This document shows, piece by piece, positions 26,166-34,451 of a DNA stretch of 64,000 nt. Made by a program: the position numbers and the translations under genes. Source of the stretch: Chitinophaga rhizosphaerae (GTDB lineage: Bacteria; Bacteroidota; Bacteroidia; Chitinophagales; Chitinophagaceae); contig NZ_RXLO01000003.1 in NCBI RefSeq assembly GCF_003958645.1, positions 124,001 through 188,000 on the forward strand. Reading direction: 5' to 3'. Numbering within the stretch: position 1 is the stretch's first letter; each line of letters starts with the position of its first letter. The notes under the pieces are model-generated. The model did not search any database, was not told the DNA's origin, and saw nothing but the letters and a program-made list of their open reading frames with translations.

Positions 26166-26633
26166 ATGACCTTGTTTATGTTGAGCCGGAGCGCCGGTTC
26201 AGTCGATCTGCTGCGCCGTGTGAATTACGCCGGCTATTGGAATCATGCCGGAGTGCCCTGCAGGTATGCCGTTGGGCAATCTTCCCAATGCCTGTTGGAA
26301 AAGGAGATGGTGAAACGGTTTCGCATGATCCCCAAAGACGCGAAGATCATCGTGCTGGATGTGCCCGACGGCAGCATCGAATATTTCCCGGAAGAGGAAT
26401 TGCCGGAAGGGTGGGACGATGGCAGGGTACGGCTTGTGGCGCGGGATTTTGGTACCGCCCGCCTCCGGAAAACTAAAAAACTCCTGCTCGCTTTTCCTTC
26501 CATCTCCCTTCACCGGGAATGGATCTACATCATCAATATCACGCATCCGCTGGCCAAACAAATCCGTGTGCTCGACTATTACCCCGCCATCAGGCAGCCC
26601 GGGCAAACCCGGCAGGCCAGGATTTTCTCATGA
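26166..26633 (+). CDS. diverged RES-domain protein of module 2 (toxin lacking the conserved Arg)
   Basis: 155 residues, alignable over its whole length with the RES toxin at 21102-21572: GYWNHAG for GRWNGAG, LDVPDGSIEYFPEEELPEGW for the VPDG...LPAKW region, FPSISLHREWIYIINITHP for VPSAVLPESSNYVLHTLHP. The family Arg (GRWN) is Tyr24 here, and the Glu-Ser of YCAES is Gly37-Gln38; Glu45 is kept. It may be an inactive or re-purposed toxin. Its end overlaps by 6 bp the convergent ZapB-like gene. Confidence 0.8.
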   Translation: MTLFMLSRSAGSVDLLRRVNYAGYWNHAGVPCRYAVGQSSQCLLEKEMVKRFRMIPKDAKIIVLDVPDGSIEYFPEEELPEGWDDGRVRLVARDFGTARLRKTKKLLLAFPSISLHREWIYIINITHPLAKQIRVLDYYPAIRQPGQTRQARIFS

Positions 26634-26933
26634 ATTCAACAGGGCGATGCAGCGGTCGATCTCACGGATGTAATCGTTGATCTTCCCGCGGACTTCCCTC
26701 CGGAAGGCGTCTTCGTCTTCCGAAAGCCCGTTCCCCTGCGTAGCGGTAGCGATTTTGGAAAGCTTGAGCCTTTCGTCGAGGGATGCGATGGTGGACTGCT
26801 GCTGCAGCAGCTCTTCCTGCTGCGCCTTCAACTGGTCCCGGAGCGTGACGTTATCCGCCTGCGCCTGTTGCAGTTTACGGAACAGCTGCTGCAGCTTGTC
26901 CTCAATGCTTTGTATATACTGTTCGATCTCCAT
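26628..26933 (-). CDS. short coiled-coil protein (ZapB-like) downstream of pheT
   Basis: 101 residues, almost entirely one coiled coil: MEIEQYIQSIEDKLQQLFRKLQQAQADNVTLRDQLKAQ in heptads, then KINDYIREIDRCIALLNS. It follows pheT by 3 bp on the same strand. A small coiled-coil gene between pheT and zapA is, from memory, common in Bacteroidota and may work with ZapA at the Z-ring, so ZapB-like is a context guess. Here zapA is separated from it by the RES/Xre pair. Confidence 0.65.
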   Translation of the reverse strand: MEIEQYIQSIEDKLQQLFRKLQQAQADNVTLRDQLKAQQEELLQQQSTIASLDERLKLSKIATATQGNGLSEDEDAFRREVRGKINDYIREIDRCIALLNS

Positions 26934-26936
26934 GGT

Positions 26937-29369
26937 TTATTTGCGGATCTCCGCCTGTAACTGGGTTTCGAAGGCTTTTACGAGTTTGTTCACGAGTGCG
27001 TCGGTATCCTGGTCGGTCAGGGTTTTCTGCTTGTCCTGGAAAGTGAAGCTCACGGCGTACGACTTTTTGCCGGCGCCTAGTTTGTCACTCTCAAAAACGT
27101 CGAACAGGTTGATTTGTTGCAAAAGATTCGTTTTCACGGACCTGGCGGCGGTTTCCACGGCGGCGAAAGGCACGTTTTTGTCGAGCACCAGCGCCAGGTC
27201 GCGGCGAACGGCCGGGAATTTCGGGATCTCTTCGTAGAACGCGTCTTTGGTAGGGAGCAGGGTCAGGATCACGTCCCAGTTAAAATCTGCGAACCAGACA
27301 GGCTGCTTGATGTCGAACGCTTTCAGCTGGGCGGGCGCCACGCTTCCGGCCACGGCAATGGTTTTGCCGCCTGAAGTAATCTCGAACGAAGGCTGTAGGC
27401 CATGAACGGTTGCCGCCGTCATCTGCGGAGCGCTGATGCCCAGCATTTGAAGGATGTTGCCGATGAAAGCCTTCAGGTCGTAGAAATCCACCGGTTTTTC
27501 TTTATGCATCCAGTTTTCGGGCTGTTTGCGGCCGGTGAGGTACAGGCAGAGATGGGCTTTCTCGGGATATTGCCCCACGGCTTCCTGGCGGTAAGTTTTA
27601 CCGAATTCGAAGAACAGCAGGTCTTCGTTCCGCCGGTTCAGGTTATGGGCGATGCGCTCCAGGCCGGTTTCCAGCATGGACGGGCGCAGCACGTCGAGGT
27701 CGGCGCTGAGGCTGTTGAGCATTTTCACCAGCGAATCCGCGTCGAGGTGTTTGTAATATTGACTGTTGGTGATGGAGTTGGTGAAAATCTCCGAAAACCC
27801 GTTGCCGGCGAGGTAGTCCGCGATCCTTTCCTTCACGCGCTCCTTGTCGGGCTGCGCCTGTACGGAGGGGGCCATGGATACAAGGGCAGGGATGGGGATA
27901 TTGTCCAGCCCGTCGATACGCATCACTTCCTCCACGATATCGGCCGGGATGGTGATATCGGGTTTGTGGAGGGGGGCCGCCACGCGGAGGCGCCCTTCAT
28001 TTTCCTCATGGATCGTGAATCCGAGGCTGCAAAGGATATTCCTGATCTGCGCTTCGGGATATTGATGACCGCTGAGGGTGCGGATGTACGCATAAGTAAC
28101 GTCGATCTGCCAGGGCTGCTTCGGTGAAGGGTACACGTCGGTAACATCGGATGCCGCCGCGCCGTGCGCCAGTTCGCTGATGAGCGCCACGGCCCTTTCC
28201 AGCGCGAAAGGCGCGAGGGAAATATCGAGCCCTTTCTCGAAACGGATGGCCGCATCGGTCCGCAGACCGTGGCGCATCGACGTTTTCCGGATGCTGGTGG
28301 CGTCGAAATAGGCGCTTTCGAGGAAGATCTGGGTGGTTTCGTCTTTCACGCCGGAGTTCAGGCCGCCGAACACCCCGGCGATGCACATGCCGTTATCTTC
28401 CCCGTCGCAGATCATGAGGTCGCCTGCATCGAGCTTGCGTTCTTTACCGTCGAGGGAAAGGAAGGGTGTGCCGGCCGGGAGGTTTTCCACGATCACTTTG
28501 CCGCCTTTGATCCGGGAAGCGTCGAACGCATGGAGGGGCTGGCCGGTTTCGTGCAGCACGTAGTTGGTGATATCTACGATATTGTTGATGGGCCGGACGC
28601 CGATGGCGAGCAGCCGATGCTGCATCCAGGCGGGGGAGGGGCCTACTTTTACGCCGGTGATCGACTGGCCGCAGTACCGCGGGCAGGCTTCGGTATTTTT
28701 TACTTCCACGGCAACAGGAAGCGGTTTTTCCGCTTTGGCGGCGGCGTTGATGCCGGGTTTGCGGAGCTGGTAAACCTGCGTGTTTTCGCGGTTGTTGAGG
28801 AACGCGCATACGTCGCGGGCTACGCCCATATGACTCATGGCGTCCATGTGGTTGGGGGTGAGGCCGATTTCGTATACCCAATCCTGGTAAGGATGGAACA
28901 CTTCGCTGGCCGGGGTCCCGGGTGTAAGGGCGGCGTCGAGGATGAGGATGCCGTCGTGGCTGGCGCCGAGGCCTATTTCATCTTCCGCGCAGATCATGCC
29001 GAAGCTGTCTTCTCCGCGGATTTTGGCTTTTTTCATGGTGAGGGGCTCGCCGTTGGCGGGATAGATGGTGGTGCCAACGGGGGCAACCACCACTTTCTGG
29101 CCGGCGGCTACGTTGGGAGCGCCGCACACGATGGCGAGGGGCGCTCCGTTGCCGATGTTCACGGTGGTGAGGCGGAGCTTGTCGGCGTTGGGGTGCTTTT
29201 CTACGGTCAGCACCTCGCCGATTACCAGTCCTACGAGACTTCCTTTCACGCTTTCAAAACGTTCCAGGCTTTCCACTTCCAGGCCTACGCCGGTCAAAAT
29301 CACGGAAAGTTCCTCCGGTGCGGGCTTTACCGGCAAATAATCACATAACCAGTTGTACGAAATTGTCAT
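26937..29369 (-). CDS. pheT: phenylalanyl-tRNA synthetase beta subunit
   Basis: 810 residues, close to the usual size. Domains in order: N-terminal tRNA-binding EMAP/OB fold (about 40-155; LVGLVIGEVLTVEKHPNADKLRL), B3/B4 editing domain (about 210-380; SAYFDATSIRKTSMRHGLRTDAAIRFEKG), B5 domain (about 400-475), catalytic-like core (NGFSEIFTNSITN, NRRNEDLLFFEFGKTY), and the C-terminal FDX-ACB anticodon-binding domain (KFPAVRRDLALVLDKNVPF). Pairs with PheS to charge tRNA-Phe. It has an AAGGAG ribosome-binding site (29384-29379 on the minus strand). Confidence 0.97.
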   Translation of the reverse strand: MTISYNWLCDYLPVKPAPEELSVILTGVGLEVESLERFESVKGSLVGLVIGEVLTVEKHPNADKLRLTTVNIGNGAPLAIVCGAPNVAAGQKVVVAPVGTTIYPANGEPLTMKKAKIRGEDSFGMICAEDEIGLGASHDGILILDAALTPGTPASEVFHPYQDWVYEIGLTPNHMDAMSHMGVARDVCAFLNNRENTQVYQLRKPGINAAAKAEKPLPVAVEVKNTEACPRYCGQSITGVKVGPSPAWMQHRLLAIGVRPINNIVDITNYVLHETGQPLHAFDASRIKGGKVIVENLPAGTPFLSLDGKERKLDAGDLMICDGEDNGMCIAGVFGGLNSGVKDETTQIFLESAYFDATSIRKTSMRHGLRTDAAIRFEKGLDISLAPFALERAVALISELAHGAAASDVTDVYPSPKQPWQIDVTYAYIRTLSGHQYPEAQIRNILCSLGFTIHEENEGRLRVAAPLHKPDITIPADIVEEVMRIDGLDNIPIPALVSMAPSVQAQPDKERVKERIADYLAGNGFSEIFTNSITNSQYYKHLDADSLVKMLNSLSADLDVLRPSMLETGLERIAHNLNRRNEDLLFFEFGKTYRQEAVGQYPEKAHLCLYLTGRKQPENWMHKEKPVDFYDLKAFIGNILQMLGISAPQMTAATVHGLQPSFEITSGGKTIAVAGSVAPAQLKAFDIKQPVWFADFNWDVILTLLPTKDAFYEEIPKFPAVRRDLALVLDKNVPFAAVETAARSVKTNLLQQINLFDVFESDKLGAGKKSYAVSFTFQDKQKTLTDQDTDALVNKLVKAFETQLQAEIRK

Positions 29370-29854
29370 TGGATGCTCCTTGTATTATGCTGTCCGGCTT
29401 CCGCCGGATCGTTTTAATTTATTGTCAATCAATAATTTGCGGGATGATTGCCTCCGTATATGGATGCAGGTCGCGCCGCGTAAAGTTAACAAATCTCCCG
29501 TACGGGAAGATGGAATTTTGCGCAAGAAAATGTGGAAAAATCTTTATGCACACTTATTGTGAATTGTCGGACATTTGCGGTGTGTTGTTTGCTGATTTTG
29601 TGGATAAGGTAGTGCAAAACGGTGGATAACTGGTCTGGAAGTGTGCGGATAGCGGTGGAATTGGGTCGAACAAATATAATTCCGTTGTGCGGGAGGGAAA
29701 TGGATAAAGTCCGTTACCTTAGTTTTCCTGGCTAATAAAAATTTTACAATTTGTTAAAGATGGGTGAATGGAAAGCATGCGGAATTGTAGAAAACCTATG
29801 TCCGGCCTCGTTCAGTAACCATTTTTTTAACTTTCTTAACGTATTGCACATATA
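29370..29854. other. 485-bp non-coding region between divergent pheT and dnaB
   Basis: AT-richer than its surroundings, with no convincing gene (a 103-codon frame at 29318-29629 overlaps pheT and has no family signature). It holds the pheT leader, with a CCGGC/GCCGG hairpin near 29395, the DnaA-box-like pair at 29599-29629, and the dnaB promoter region. Other box-like stretches (29642-29651, 29699-29707) are weaker. Confidence 0.6.
29599..29629. promoter_or_regulatory. pair of DnaA-box-like sites before dnaB
   Basis: TGTGGATAA (29599-29607) is the exact complement of the DnaA box TTATCCACA. GGTGGATAA (29621-29629) differs at one base. They are 22 bp apart in the same orientation, in an AT-rich region, 225 bp before dnaB. 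Control of dnaB by DnaA, or an origin-like element, is possible. Confidence 0.5.
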
Positions 29855-31429
29855 ATGGATCTCACGAAGAAAGACCGTAATACACGCCGCAAGCCCGGCG
29901 TGGACCTGTCGACGATGGTGTATGGAAAAGTGCCCCCACAGGCCAAGGAGCTGGAAGAAGCTGTACTGGGTGCACTGATGCTGGAAAAAGGAGCCTTCGA
30001 TACCGTAATTGAGATCCTGAAAGCTGAATGTTTTTACGTAGATGCCCACCAAAAGCTCTTTTCCGCCATGCAGCGCCTGGCCGGTAAATCGATGCCGGTA
30101 GACATTCTCACCGTGGTAGAAGAGCTCAAGTCCAGCGGCGACCTCGAAGCCGTTGGCGGCCCGTTCTTCGTTTCCCGCCTCACCAACATGGTGGTTTCCA
30201 CCGCCAATATCGAAGCGCACGCCCGTATCGTGCTGCAGAAATTCATCCAGCGCGAGCTGATCCGCATCTCCGGCGAAATCATCTCCGAAGCGTATGAAGA
30301 TACGGCCGACGTGTTCGACCTCCTCGATGCCGCGGAATCCAAACTCTTCGAAGTCACCAATAACCACCTTCGCAAGAACTACGACTCCATCGACCGTATC
30401 CTCGTGAATACGATCAAGCGTATCGAAGACCTCCGCAACAAAGGCGACGAAATCACCGGGGTCCCCTCCGGCTTCCCGTCTCTCGATAAAATCACCTACG
30501 GCTGGCAACCCTCCGATCTTATCATCCTGGCTGCCCGTCCTGCGGTAGGTAAAACCGCGTTCGCCCTCAACCTCGCGCGAAACGCCGCCCTCCACCCGAA
30601 ATTCGCGAAAGGCGCGGCGGTATTCAGCCTGGAGATGTCGAGCGGACAGATCGTTCAGCGTATCCTTTCCGCCGAATCCGAAATCCGGCTGGAGAAGATC
30701 ACGCGGGGCAAGCTCGAAGAGCATGAAATGCGCAAGCTGATGACCCACGGTATCGAGCGCCTCGCAAAAGCCCCGATCTTCATCGACGATACTCCCGGTC
30801 TCAACATCTTCGAGCTCCGCGCCAAATGCCGCCGCCTCGTGCACAACCACGGCGTTGGCATCATCATCATTGACTACCTGCAGCTGATGTCTGGCCCGAA
30901 CGACGGCCGCAATACCAACCGTGAACAGGAAATCTCCAAAATCTCCCGCGATCTGAAAGGCCTCGCAAAGGAGCTGCACGTGCCGGTACTGGCGCTTTCC
31001 CAGCTTTCCCGCGATGTGGAGAAACGGAAAGACGGCAACAAGATGCCGCAGCTGTCCGACCTTCGTGAATCGGGTGCGATCGAGCAGGATGCGGACATGG
31101 TTATGTTCATTTACCGTCCTGAATACTACGAGATCACGACCAACGAAATGGGAGAATCCAATAAAGGCGAAACCCACGTTCGTATCGCGAAACACCGTAA
31201 TGGCCAGCTCGATACCGTGAAGCTCCGCGCCATCCTGGAGTTCCAGCGTTTCGAAGACGATGGTTTCGTAGACGGCCCGCCCGCCCCCATCGGCGGCCCC
31301 GGTGGCCCTGCAGGCTTCCCCGGTAAAGGTCCTGGCGGGTTCGATGAAGCGAAAGTGTTCATCCAGAAAGGATCGAAGATGAACGATATGGATTTTGACG
31401 ACGACGCATTCGGTGATGCTCCGTTCTAA
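29855..31429 (+). CDS. dnaB: replicative DNA helicase DnaB
   Basis: 524 residues. The N-terminal domain (about 25-130; PPQAKELEEAVLGALMLE) is followed by a linker and the RecA-like helicase domain with Walker A RPAVGKTAFALN near residue 229, the Walker B region GIIIIDYLQLMSG, and motif H4-type RESGAIEQDADMVMFIYRPEYY. The hexamer unwinds DNA at the replication fork. The C-terminus carries about 45 extra residues rich in Gly, Pro and Asp, a common low-complexity extension in this phylum. Confidence 0.97.
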   Translation: MDLTKKDRNTRRKPGVDLSTMVYGKVPPQAKELEEAVLGALMLEKGAFDTVIEILKAECFYVDAHQKLFSAMQRLAGKSMPVDILTVVEELKSSGDLEAVGGPFFVSRLTNMVVSTANIEAHARIVLQKFIQRELIRISGEIISEAYEDTADVFDLLDAAESKLFEVTNNHLRKNYDSIDRILVNTIKRIEDLRNKGDEITGVPSGFPSLDKITYGWQPSDLIILAARPAVGKTAFALNLARNAALHPKFAKGAAVFSLEMSSGQIVQRILSAESEIRLEKITRGKLEEHEMRKLMTHGIERLAKAPIFIDDTPGLNIFELRAKCRRLVHNHGVGIIIIDYLQLMSGPNDGRNTNREQEISKISRDLKGLAKELHVPVLALSQLSRDVEKRKDGNKMPQLSDLRESGAIEQDADMVMFIYRPEYYEITTNEMGESNKGETHVRIAKHRNGQLDTVKLRAILEFQRFEDDGFVDGPPAPIGGPGGPAGFPGKGPGGFDEAKVFIQKGSKMNDMDFDDDAFGDAPF

Positions 31430-31452
31430 ACGATAGCATCGCACATAATCGA

Positions 31453-31491
31453 AAGCCGGTTCGTTCTGAAAAGATGGGCCGGCTTTTTTAA
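31453..31491 (+). terminator. intrinsic terminator of dnaB
   Basis: AAGCCGG (31453-31459) pairs with CCGGCTT (31479-31485) across a 19-nt loop, followed by a T run. Confidence 0.75.
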
Positions 31492-31500
31492 TGGATCAAC

Positions 31501-32862
31501 ATGAAATGGATTTACGAAAAGTACAAACATCATTATAAGGATAATTTCCAGCTCGCATACCCCGTCGTGATTTCCCAGCTCGGCCATACCCTGGTGGGGC
31601 TGAGCGACAGTATCATCATGGGCCACACCGGCGAAATTTCGCTGGCGGCCGTGTCGCTCGGCGTGGGGTTCTTCAGCATTTTCATGGTGGCCGGGATCGG
31701 GATTTCGTACGGCCTTACGCCGCTCATCGCGCAGGCGAACGGGCGGGGCGAAAAGAATATCTGCGGCCGGTTGCTCGCGCATAGCCTCATCATCAATACT
31801 ATCACCGGCCTGGTGATGTTCGCCGGGATATTGATCACCGCAGAAAACCTGGAACGGATGGGGCAACCGGCGGCTGTGGCGCCGGAAGCGCGTATCTTCC
31901 TCCGGTACCTCGCATTTTCCTACCTCCCACTTATGGTGTTCCTTACGTTCAAGCAATTTGCGGAAGGGCTGGGTTTTACCCGCCAGGCCATGAACATCAG
32001 TATCATCGGCAATGTCCTCAATATCGTGATCGGCGTTACGCTGGTGTACGGACTGCTCGGCGTGCCGCGCATGGGGATTTCCGGTGTGGGGATCGCTACG
32101 TTTACCGACCGCTTGCTGATGGGTATCACCATGGCGTGGTATGTACTGAAATCGCCGCGGTTCCGGGAATATCTCGGTGATTTCCATTTCCGGGACATAT
32201 CGAAATCGCTGCTGCGGAAAATCGCCGGATTGGGGACGCCCGTGGCGCTGCAATATATTTTTGAAGTGAGCGCATTCAGCGGAGCGGTGGTGATGGCCGG
32301 ATGGCTGGGCTCCACGCAGCAGGCGGCGCACCAGATCGCCATCAACCTCGCGTCCATGACGTATATGATGGCGAGCGGGATATCAGCGGCGGCGGGCATC
32401 CGGAGCGGCAATAACTTCGGGGCCGGCAACTTCTCCGATCTGCGGCGTTCTTCCATCGCCAGCTATCATATGGTGGCGGTGATGATGGGGATCGCGGCGC
32501 TGGTGTTCGTGCTGGGCAGCCGGTGGTTGCCGCTGATGTACATCAACGATCCGGAAGTGGTGCACATAGCTTCTGGATTGTTGCTCATCGCCGCGTTCTT
32601 CCAGCTGTTCGACGGTACGCAGGTAGTGGGGCTCGGTGTGTTGCGGGGCCTGGGCGATGTGCGGGTGCCCACGGTCATCACGATGATCGCTTACTGGGTG
32701 ATCGGCCTCCCGGTCGGGTATATCCTCGGTTTTCCGCTGGGGCTCGGTGTGCAGGGGATCTGGTGGGGACTGCTGTTGGGATTGGTGGTGGCATCGGTGC
32801 TACTGTTCTTCCGGTTCCAGGACTTTACCCGCCGGCTGGAAAGGAATGCGGGAAATAGCTAA
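31501..32862 (+). CDS. MATE family multidrug/Na+ antiporter
   Basis: 453 residues with about 12 hydrophobic segments in two six-helix halves. MATE signatures: YPVVISQLGHTLVGLSDSIIMGHTG at the start of half one (QLGHTLVGLSDSIIMGH) and GTPVALQYIFEVSAFSGAVVMAGWLG at the start of half two. It exports drugs or metabolites against a cation gradient; no substrate can be assigned. Starts 71 bp after dnaB and ends 9 bp before rsmE. Confidence 0.92.
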   Translation: MKWIYEKYKHHYKDNFQLAYPVVISQLGHTLVGLSDSIIMGHTGEISLAAVSLGVGFFSIFMVAGIGISYGLTPLIAQANGRGEKNICGRLLAHSLIINTITGLVMFAGILITAENLERMGQPAAVAPEARIFLRYLAFSYLPLMVFLTFKQFAEGLGFTRQAMNISIIGNVLNIVIGVTLVYGLLGVPRMGISGVGIATFTDRLLMGITMAWYVLKSPRFREYLGDFHFRDISKSLLRKIAGLGTPVALQYIFEVSAFSGAVVMAGWLGSTQQAAHQIAINLASMTYMMASGISAAAGIRSGNNFGAGNFSDLRRSSIASYHMVAVMMGIAALVFVLGSRWLPLMYINDPEVVHIASGLLLIAAFFQLFDGTQVVGLGVLRGLGDVRVPTVITMIAYWVIGLPVGYILGFPLGLGVQGIWWGLLLGLVVASVLLFFRFQDFTRRLERNAGNS

Positions 32863-32871
32863 TTTTGCCGG

Positions 32872-33579
32872 ATGGAATTGCCCGTTTTTTACGCCGGAGA
32901 TATGGCGCCTGGCGCAGCCGCCTATACGATGGACGAGCCTACGTCCAAATATTGCGTGACCGTTTTGCGCAAAACCAAAGGCGATAAAATCCTGCTGGCC
33001 GACGGGCGCGGCGGGAAATTCACGGCCGAGATCACCGACGATCACCGCAAAAAATGCGTATCCGCCATTATCGGATCGGAACAGGTACCTGCGCCCGCGC
33101 CGCGCCTGCGCATAGGGATCGCGTTCACCAAAAACGCATCCCGGATGGAGTGGTTCCTGGAAAAAGCGACGGAAATCGGTATGTCGGAAATCATCCCCCT
33201 CGTTACCCGGCGCACCGAAAAGGAACATCTCAAAATGGAGCGGCTGGAAAGCATCCTCGTTTCGGCGATGCTGCAATCCCGGCAATGGCATCTCCCGAAA
33301 CTGCATACCCCGCAGCCTTTCGAATCGCTGATGGCGACAGCGGGCCAGCGCTTCATCGCACACTGTCTTCCCGGGGAGAAAAAATCCATTTTCCAGATCG
33401 CCCGGCCGGCGGAGGATGCGTTGCTGCTCATCGGGCCGGAAGGGGATTTTACGCCGGAGGAAGTGGCACTTTCGCTGCAAAACGGCTATCTCCCCGTAAC
33501 GCTGGGAAACACCCGCCTGCGCACGGAAACCGCCGGGCTGGTGGGCTGCACGCTGCTGGCGGCGGTTAATAACGGATAG
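32872..33579 (+). CDS. rsmE: 16S rRNA (uracil1498-N3)-methyltransferase RsmE
   Basis: 235 residues, a SPOUT-fold methyltransferase. The N-terminal PUA-like domain is followed by family motifs GIAFTKNASRMEWFLEKATEIGMSEIIPLVTRRTEKE (motif NASRMEWFLEKATEIG), LLIGPEGDFTPEEV and LGNTRLRTETAG near the C-terminus, where the knot binds SAM. A TAATTTTG -7 match at 32860-32867 overlaps the MATE stop and is 4 bp before the start, so a nearly leaderless mRNA is possible. Confidence 0.94.
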   Translation: MELPVFYAGDMAPGAAAYTMDEPTSKYCVTVLRKTKGDKILLADGRGGKFTAEITDDHRKKCVSAIIGSEQVPAPAPRLRIGIAFTKNASRMEWFLEKATEIGMSEIIPLVTRRTEKEHLKMERLESILVSAMLQSRQWHLPKLHTPQPFESLMATAGQRFIAHCLPGEKKSIFQIARPAEDALLLIGPEGDFTPEEVALSLQNGYLPVTLGNTRLRTETAGLVGCTLLAAVNNG

Positions 33580-33601
33580 GTATACACGCAGATAAACATA
33601 G

Positions 33602-33629
33602 AAAAGGCTGACCCGCAGGTCAGCCTTTT
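33602..33629. terminator. bidirectional terminator between rsmE and terC
   Basis: A perfect 12-bp stem, AAAAGGCTGACC with GGTCAGCCTTTT, and a CGCA loop. It separates the convergent genes and works for both. Confidence 0.92.
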
Positions 33630-33650
33630 CGCGTGCTATAACGGATAGAT

Positions 33651-34448
33651 TTATGGCTTCGGTTCGAGGTCGGTCTCTTTCGGCCCGCGCAGTTCCACCG
33701 GATGTGCGGCCTGTTTTTTGCGGACGCGCATGTTCAGCAGTTCCACGAGCAGCGCCACCACCATCGAGAAATACACGTAGTTCTTCAGGTGGAAATTATG
33801 CACCAGGTCGGAGTTCCAGCCTTCCATGATGAGGATGCCGCCGATCATGATGAGGAAAGACAGCGCCAGCATTTTGAAAGTAGGATGCTTGTGGATGAAC
33901 GCACTGATTTTCGGTGCGAACGTAAACATGACGAACATCGCGATGATCACCGCAACGATCATGATCTCCACGTGCTTGGCGATACCCACGGCGGTAATGA
34001 TACTGTCGAACGAAAACACGATGTCGATCACGATGATCTGCCCCACCACGTTCAAGAGGGAGGTGGCGGCTTTCTGTGCGCCGTTCTTTGGCGTGGCCTC
34101 TTCTTCGCCTTCCAGTTTGTGGTGGATTTCCAGCGTGGTTTTGACGGTGAGGAAGATACCGCCGGCGAGCATGATGAGGTCGCGGAGGCTGATGTCGTTC
34201 CCGAAAATGGAGAACAGGGGCTGTGTGGCACGGATGATGTAGCCGATGCACAGCAGCAGTGCGATGCGCACGGCGATGCCGGTGAACATCCAGATGCGCC
34301 GGGCCTTGAGGCGTTTTTCCTCCGGTAGCCTGTTCATGACGATGGATACGAAAATGACGTTGTCGATGCCCAATACCACTTCCATGAGGGTAAGGGTCAG
34401 CAAACTGATGAGGGAATCAACGGTCAGGAGTTCTTGAAATGCGATCAT
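33651..34448 (-). CDS. TerC family integral membrane protein
   Basis: 265 residues with about seven transmembrane segments. Family motifs: LMEVVLGIDNVIFVSIVMNRLP near the N-terminus and VVGQIIVIDIVFSFDSIITAVGIAKH in the middle, both with the conserved acidic residues in the membrane. TerC proteins are linked to tellurite resistance and metal (e.g. Mn2+) export. The last 25 residues are basic and soluble. It follows pyrD by 3 bp, so one transcript. Confidence 0.9.
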   Translation of the reverse strand: MIAFQELLTVDSLISLLTLTLMEVVLGIDNVIFVSIVMNRLPEEKRLKARRIWMFTGIAVRIALLLCIGYIIRATQPLFSIFGNDISLRDLIMLAGGIFLTVKTTLEIHHKLEGEEEATPKNGAQKAATSLLNVVGQIIVIDIVFSFDSIITAVGIAKHVEIMIVAVIIAMFVMFTFAPKISAFIHKHPTFKMLALSFLIMIGGILIMEGWNSDLVHNFHLKNYVYFSMVVALLVELLNMRVRKKQAAHPVELRGPKETDLEPKP

Positions 34449-34451
34449 TGG

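Noticed and set aside
29318..29629. 103-codon plus-strand frame between pheT and dnaB
   Set aside because: It overlaps the pheT start antisense, has a Cys-rich unstructured composition, and contains the DnaA-box-like pair, so it is more likely non-coding.
29370..29854. Calling the pheT/dnaB gap a chromosomal origin
   Set aside because: Only two good DnaA boxes are present and no dnaA or dnaN gene is near. An origin needs more evidence such as chromosome GC skew.
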